Shown in pieces: positions 63,074 through 64,000 of a DNA stretch of 64,000 bases (position 1 is its first letter; each line of letters begins with the position of its first letter). This DNA is from Kaistia sp. 32K (GTDB lineage: Bacteria > Pseudomonadota > Alphaproteobacteria > Rhizobiales > Kaistiaceae): contig NZ_AP024269.1 of NCBI RefSeq assembly GCF_016629525.1, positions 558,001-622,000 of the forward strand. Direction: 5' to 3'. A program made the translations under genes and the position numbers. The notes below the pieces were generated by a model that did not search any database, was not told the origin of the DNA, and worked only from the letters and a program-made list of their open reading frames with translations.

Positions 63074-63181
63074 CTAGGGCGGCGGCGGGCTCACGGGACG
63101 CGAGCCGGCGGCCCCGGCTGCGATGCGGTCGAGCTTCTCGCGCTTGACGAGAGCAGGCGCCTCGTAGGTCTTCTTGGTCAT
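63074..63181 (-). CDS. Array peptide 2: YExPxL leader-type micro-gene
   Basis: 35 residues. Conserved half MTKKTYEAPALVKREK, LDRIAA, then the tail GAAGSRPVSPPPP, which ends in four prolines. Ribosome site AAGGAC upstream. The invariant half differs from peptide 1 only at four positions, while the tail is unrelated, as expected for a leader plus core precursor. Confidence 0.75.
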   Translation of the reverse strand: MTKKTYEAPALVKREKLDRIAAGAAGSRPVSPPPP

Positions 63182-63261
63182 CGGAGATGTCCTTCAGGCT
63201 AGCCCCGATGCTCCTGGCATGCGGGCATGGCGTTGCTTCAACCGATAGTCAGGGGCCAGTC

Positions 63262-63281
63262 CGCCGGCAGAAACGCCGGCG
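63262..63281 (-). terminator. GCCGGC hairpin after array peptide 3
   Basis: Same CGCCGGC / GCCGGCG stem with loop AGAAAC, 7 bases beyond the stop codon. Confidence 0.55.
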
Positions 63282-63287
63282 CGGCCT

Positions 63288-63383
63288 TCAACGGAGCGGA
63301 CGCGAGCCGACGGGCTCGGCAGCGATGCGGTCGAGCTTCTCGCGCTTGACGAGAGCGGGCGCTTCGTAAGGCTTCTTGGTCAT
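63288..63383 (-). CDS. Array peptide 3: YExPxL leader-type micro-gene
   Basis: 31 residues, the shortest copy. Conserved half MTKKPYEAPALVKREK, LDRIAA, then the tail EPVGSRPLR. It shares the GSRP element of its tail with peptide 4 and, displaced by a residue or two, with peptide 2. The ribosome site is weaker (GGGAAA). Confidence 0.73.
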   Translation of the reverse strand: MTKKPYEAPALVKREKLDRIAAEPVGSRPLR

Positions 63384-63466
63384 GGCAGTTTCCCATTCGC
63401 GCCAGCCCCGATGCCTTCCAGCATCCGGGCCGGGCGCTCATTTCAATGGATCGCGGTGTTCGCTAC

Positions 63467-63486
63467 CGCCGGCAGAAACGCCGGCG
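63467..63486 (-). terminator. GCCGGC hairpin after array peptide 4
   Basis: CGCCGGC / GCCGGCG stem with loop AGAAAC, 8 bases beyond the stop codon. Confidence 0.55.
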
Positions 63487-63493
63487 ACGGCCA

Positions 63494-63592
63494 TCAGGTG
63501 ACGTTCGGACGCGAACCGATGCTCGCCGCGGCGATGCGGTCGAGCTTCTCGCGCTTGACGAGGACGGGTGCTTCGTAGGTCTTCTTGGTCAT
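63494..63592 (-). CDS. Array peptide 4: YExPxL leader-type micro-gene
   Basis: 32 residues. Conserved half MTKKTYEAPVLVKREK, LDRIAA, then the tail ASIGSRPNVT. Ribosome site GGGGGAA. This copy is closest to the consensus of the array. Confidence 0.74.
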   Translation of the reverse strand: MTKKTYEAPVLVKREKLDRIAAASIGSRPNVT

Positions 63593-63671
63593 GGTATTCC
63601 CCCAGCCGCCAAGCCCGTGCATCGTCGCGCGGGGTATGGCGTCCATTTCAATGCATTGTGGTGTCAGAGAC

Positions 63672-63691
63672 CGCCGGCAGAAACGCCGGCG
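63672..63691 (-). terminator. GCCGGC hairpin after array peptide 5
   Basis: CGCCGGC / GCCGGCG stem with loop AGAAAC, 7 bases beyond the stop codon. Confidence 0.55.
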
Positions 63692-63697
63692 ACGGCA

Positions 63698-63796
63698 TCA
63701 GACGGGCTTCTGGCCCGAGACGACGGAGTTCGCGGCGATGCGGTCGAGCTTCTCGCGCTTGACGAGGACGGGCGCTTCGTAGGTCTTCTTGGTCAT
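63698..63796 (-). CDS. Array peptide 5: YExPxL leader-type micro-gene
   Basis: 32 residues. The first 16 residues and LDRIAA are identical to peptide 4, while the tail NSVVSGQKPV is different. Identity of the leader half with a changed tail in neighbouring copies points to duplication followed by core diversification. Confidence 0.74.
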   Translation of the reverse strand: MTKKTYEAPVLVKREKLDRIAANSVVSGQKPV

Positions 63797-63879
63797 GGCA
63801 GATTTCCCATTCACGCCAGCCCCGATGCGCTCTGGCATCGGGCATGGCGCTCATTGCAACGGATGGTGGTGTACGGGAT

Positions 63880-63899
63880 CGCCGGCGGGGACGCCGGCG
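63880..63899 (-). terminator. GCCGGC hairpin after array peptide 6
   Basis: CGCCGGC / GCCGGCG stem with loop GGGGAC, 8 bases beyond the stop codon. Confidence 0.55.
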
Positions 63900-63906
63900 A
63901 CGGCCA

Positions 63907-64000
63907 TCACTCGGGCGGACGGACGGCACCCGAGACGGGCGGCAGCGTGGCCGCGATGCGATCAAGCTTCTCGCGCTTGTTGAGAACAGGCGCTTCGTAA
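63907..64000 (-). CDS. Array peptide 6: YExPxL leader-type micro-gene, cut by window edge
   Basis: The visible part begins at the Tyr of the motif: YEAPVLNKREK, LDRIAA, then the longest tail, TLPPVSGAVRPPE. The first five codons lie beyond the window. Asn replaces the Val/Ala after the motif Leu. If unit spacing holds, its ATG is about 10 bases outside, and more copies or the biosynthetic genes may follow. Confidence 0.7.
   Translation of the reverse strand, partial: YEAPVLNKREKLDRIAATLPPVSGAVRPPE

Larger units (their letters stand above)
62862..64000 (-). repeat. Tandem array of about 205-bp micro-gene units
   Basis: Starts lie at 62963, 63181, 63383, 63592 and 63796, with a sixth just past the edge: spacings 218, 202, 209, 204. 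Each unit runs, on the minus strand: a block related to CCATTGAAATG about 55-60 bases before the ATG, ribosome site, micro-gene, GCCGGC hairpin (units 2-6). DNA identity is highest over the leader codons and the hairpin and lowest over the tail codons. Confidence 0.85.

Noticed and set aside
62862..64000. CRISPR array reading of the 205-bp repeats
   Set aside because: Units are far too long, repeats are coding with ribosome sites, and there are no 25-40 bp direct repeats with equal-length unique spacers.
62783..64000. Plus-strand open frames across the array (for example 63446-64000)
   Set aside because: They are Arg/Ser-rich shadows of the minus-strand micro-genes, with no ribosome sites and no conserved motif between units beyond the reverse complement.

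Overview
The window is high-GC chromosomal DNA of an alphaproteobacterium, most likely a member of the Hyphomicrobiales (Rhizobiales). This rests on the codon bias, the rhizobial-type phosphonate (phn) gene order, the many ABC importers and the several families of short palindromic repeats between genes. Nearly all genes have strong homologues in that order. I see no rRNA, tRNA, CRISPR array, phage or insertion sequence. Genus cannot be decided from the sequence alone.

Layout: (1) 1-5127, the end of a glycogen operon (glgA, glgX), then a JmjC/cupin-like protein and a FemAB-like acyltransferase. (2) 5131-18440, an exopolysaccharide locus: flippase, polymerase/ligase-type protein, acyltransferase, Wzz-type co-polymerase with a degenerate kinase domain, three GT4 glycosyltransferases, a WecG-type transferase, a GH10 glycosidase and a GINT1-like protein. 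(3) 18583-20607, a divergent S-adenosylhomocysteine hydrolase-like enzyme and an IclR regulator. (4) 20604-33083, a near-complete C-P lyase locus: hexapeptide acetyltransferase, phnC-D-E1-E2, divergent phnF, phnG-H-I-J, a GNAT gene, phnK-L-M-N. (5) 33219-39178, GNAT, SDR, and a response-regulator diguanylate cyclase co-transcribed with a hybrid sensor kinase. (6) 39380-40357, an AT-rich secreted orphan. (7) 40549-45839, a sugar-acid-type catabolic locus: enolase-superfamily enzyme, ABC importer without ATPase, GntR regulator. (8) 46073-49117, GATase1-like protein, LacI regulator, cytidine deaminase.

(9) 49444-62755 gathers methylthioribose/nucleoside salvage genes: mtnD, mtnB, mtnK and adenine deaminase, with two paralogous RbsB-type binding proteins, one RbsA ATPase, one RbsC permease, a secreted protein of unknown family and a cytoplasmic LVIVD-type beta-propeller. 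The arrangement suggests import and breakdown of a thio- or deoxy-ribose nucleoside or sugar. The ligand is an inference.

(10) 62862-64000 holds the most unusual content: at least six tandem micro-genes on the minus strand, about 205 bp apart. Each encodes a 31-35 residue peptide with an almost invariant N-terminal half containing a YExPxL motif (the motif that lasso-peptide leaders use to bind their recognition protein) and a divergent C-terminal tail. Copies 2-6 are followed by a near-identical GCCGGC hairpin. This looks like a RiPP precursor array of unknown product class that continues beyond the right edge of the window.
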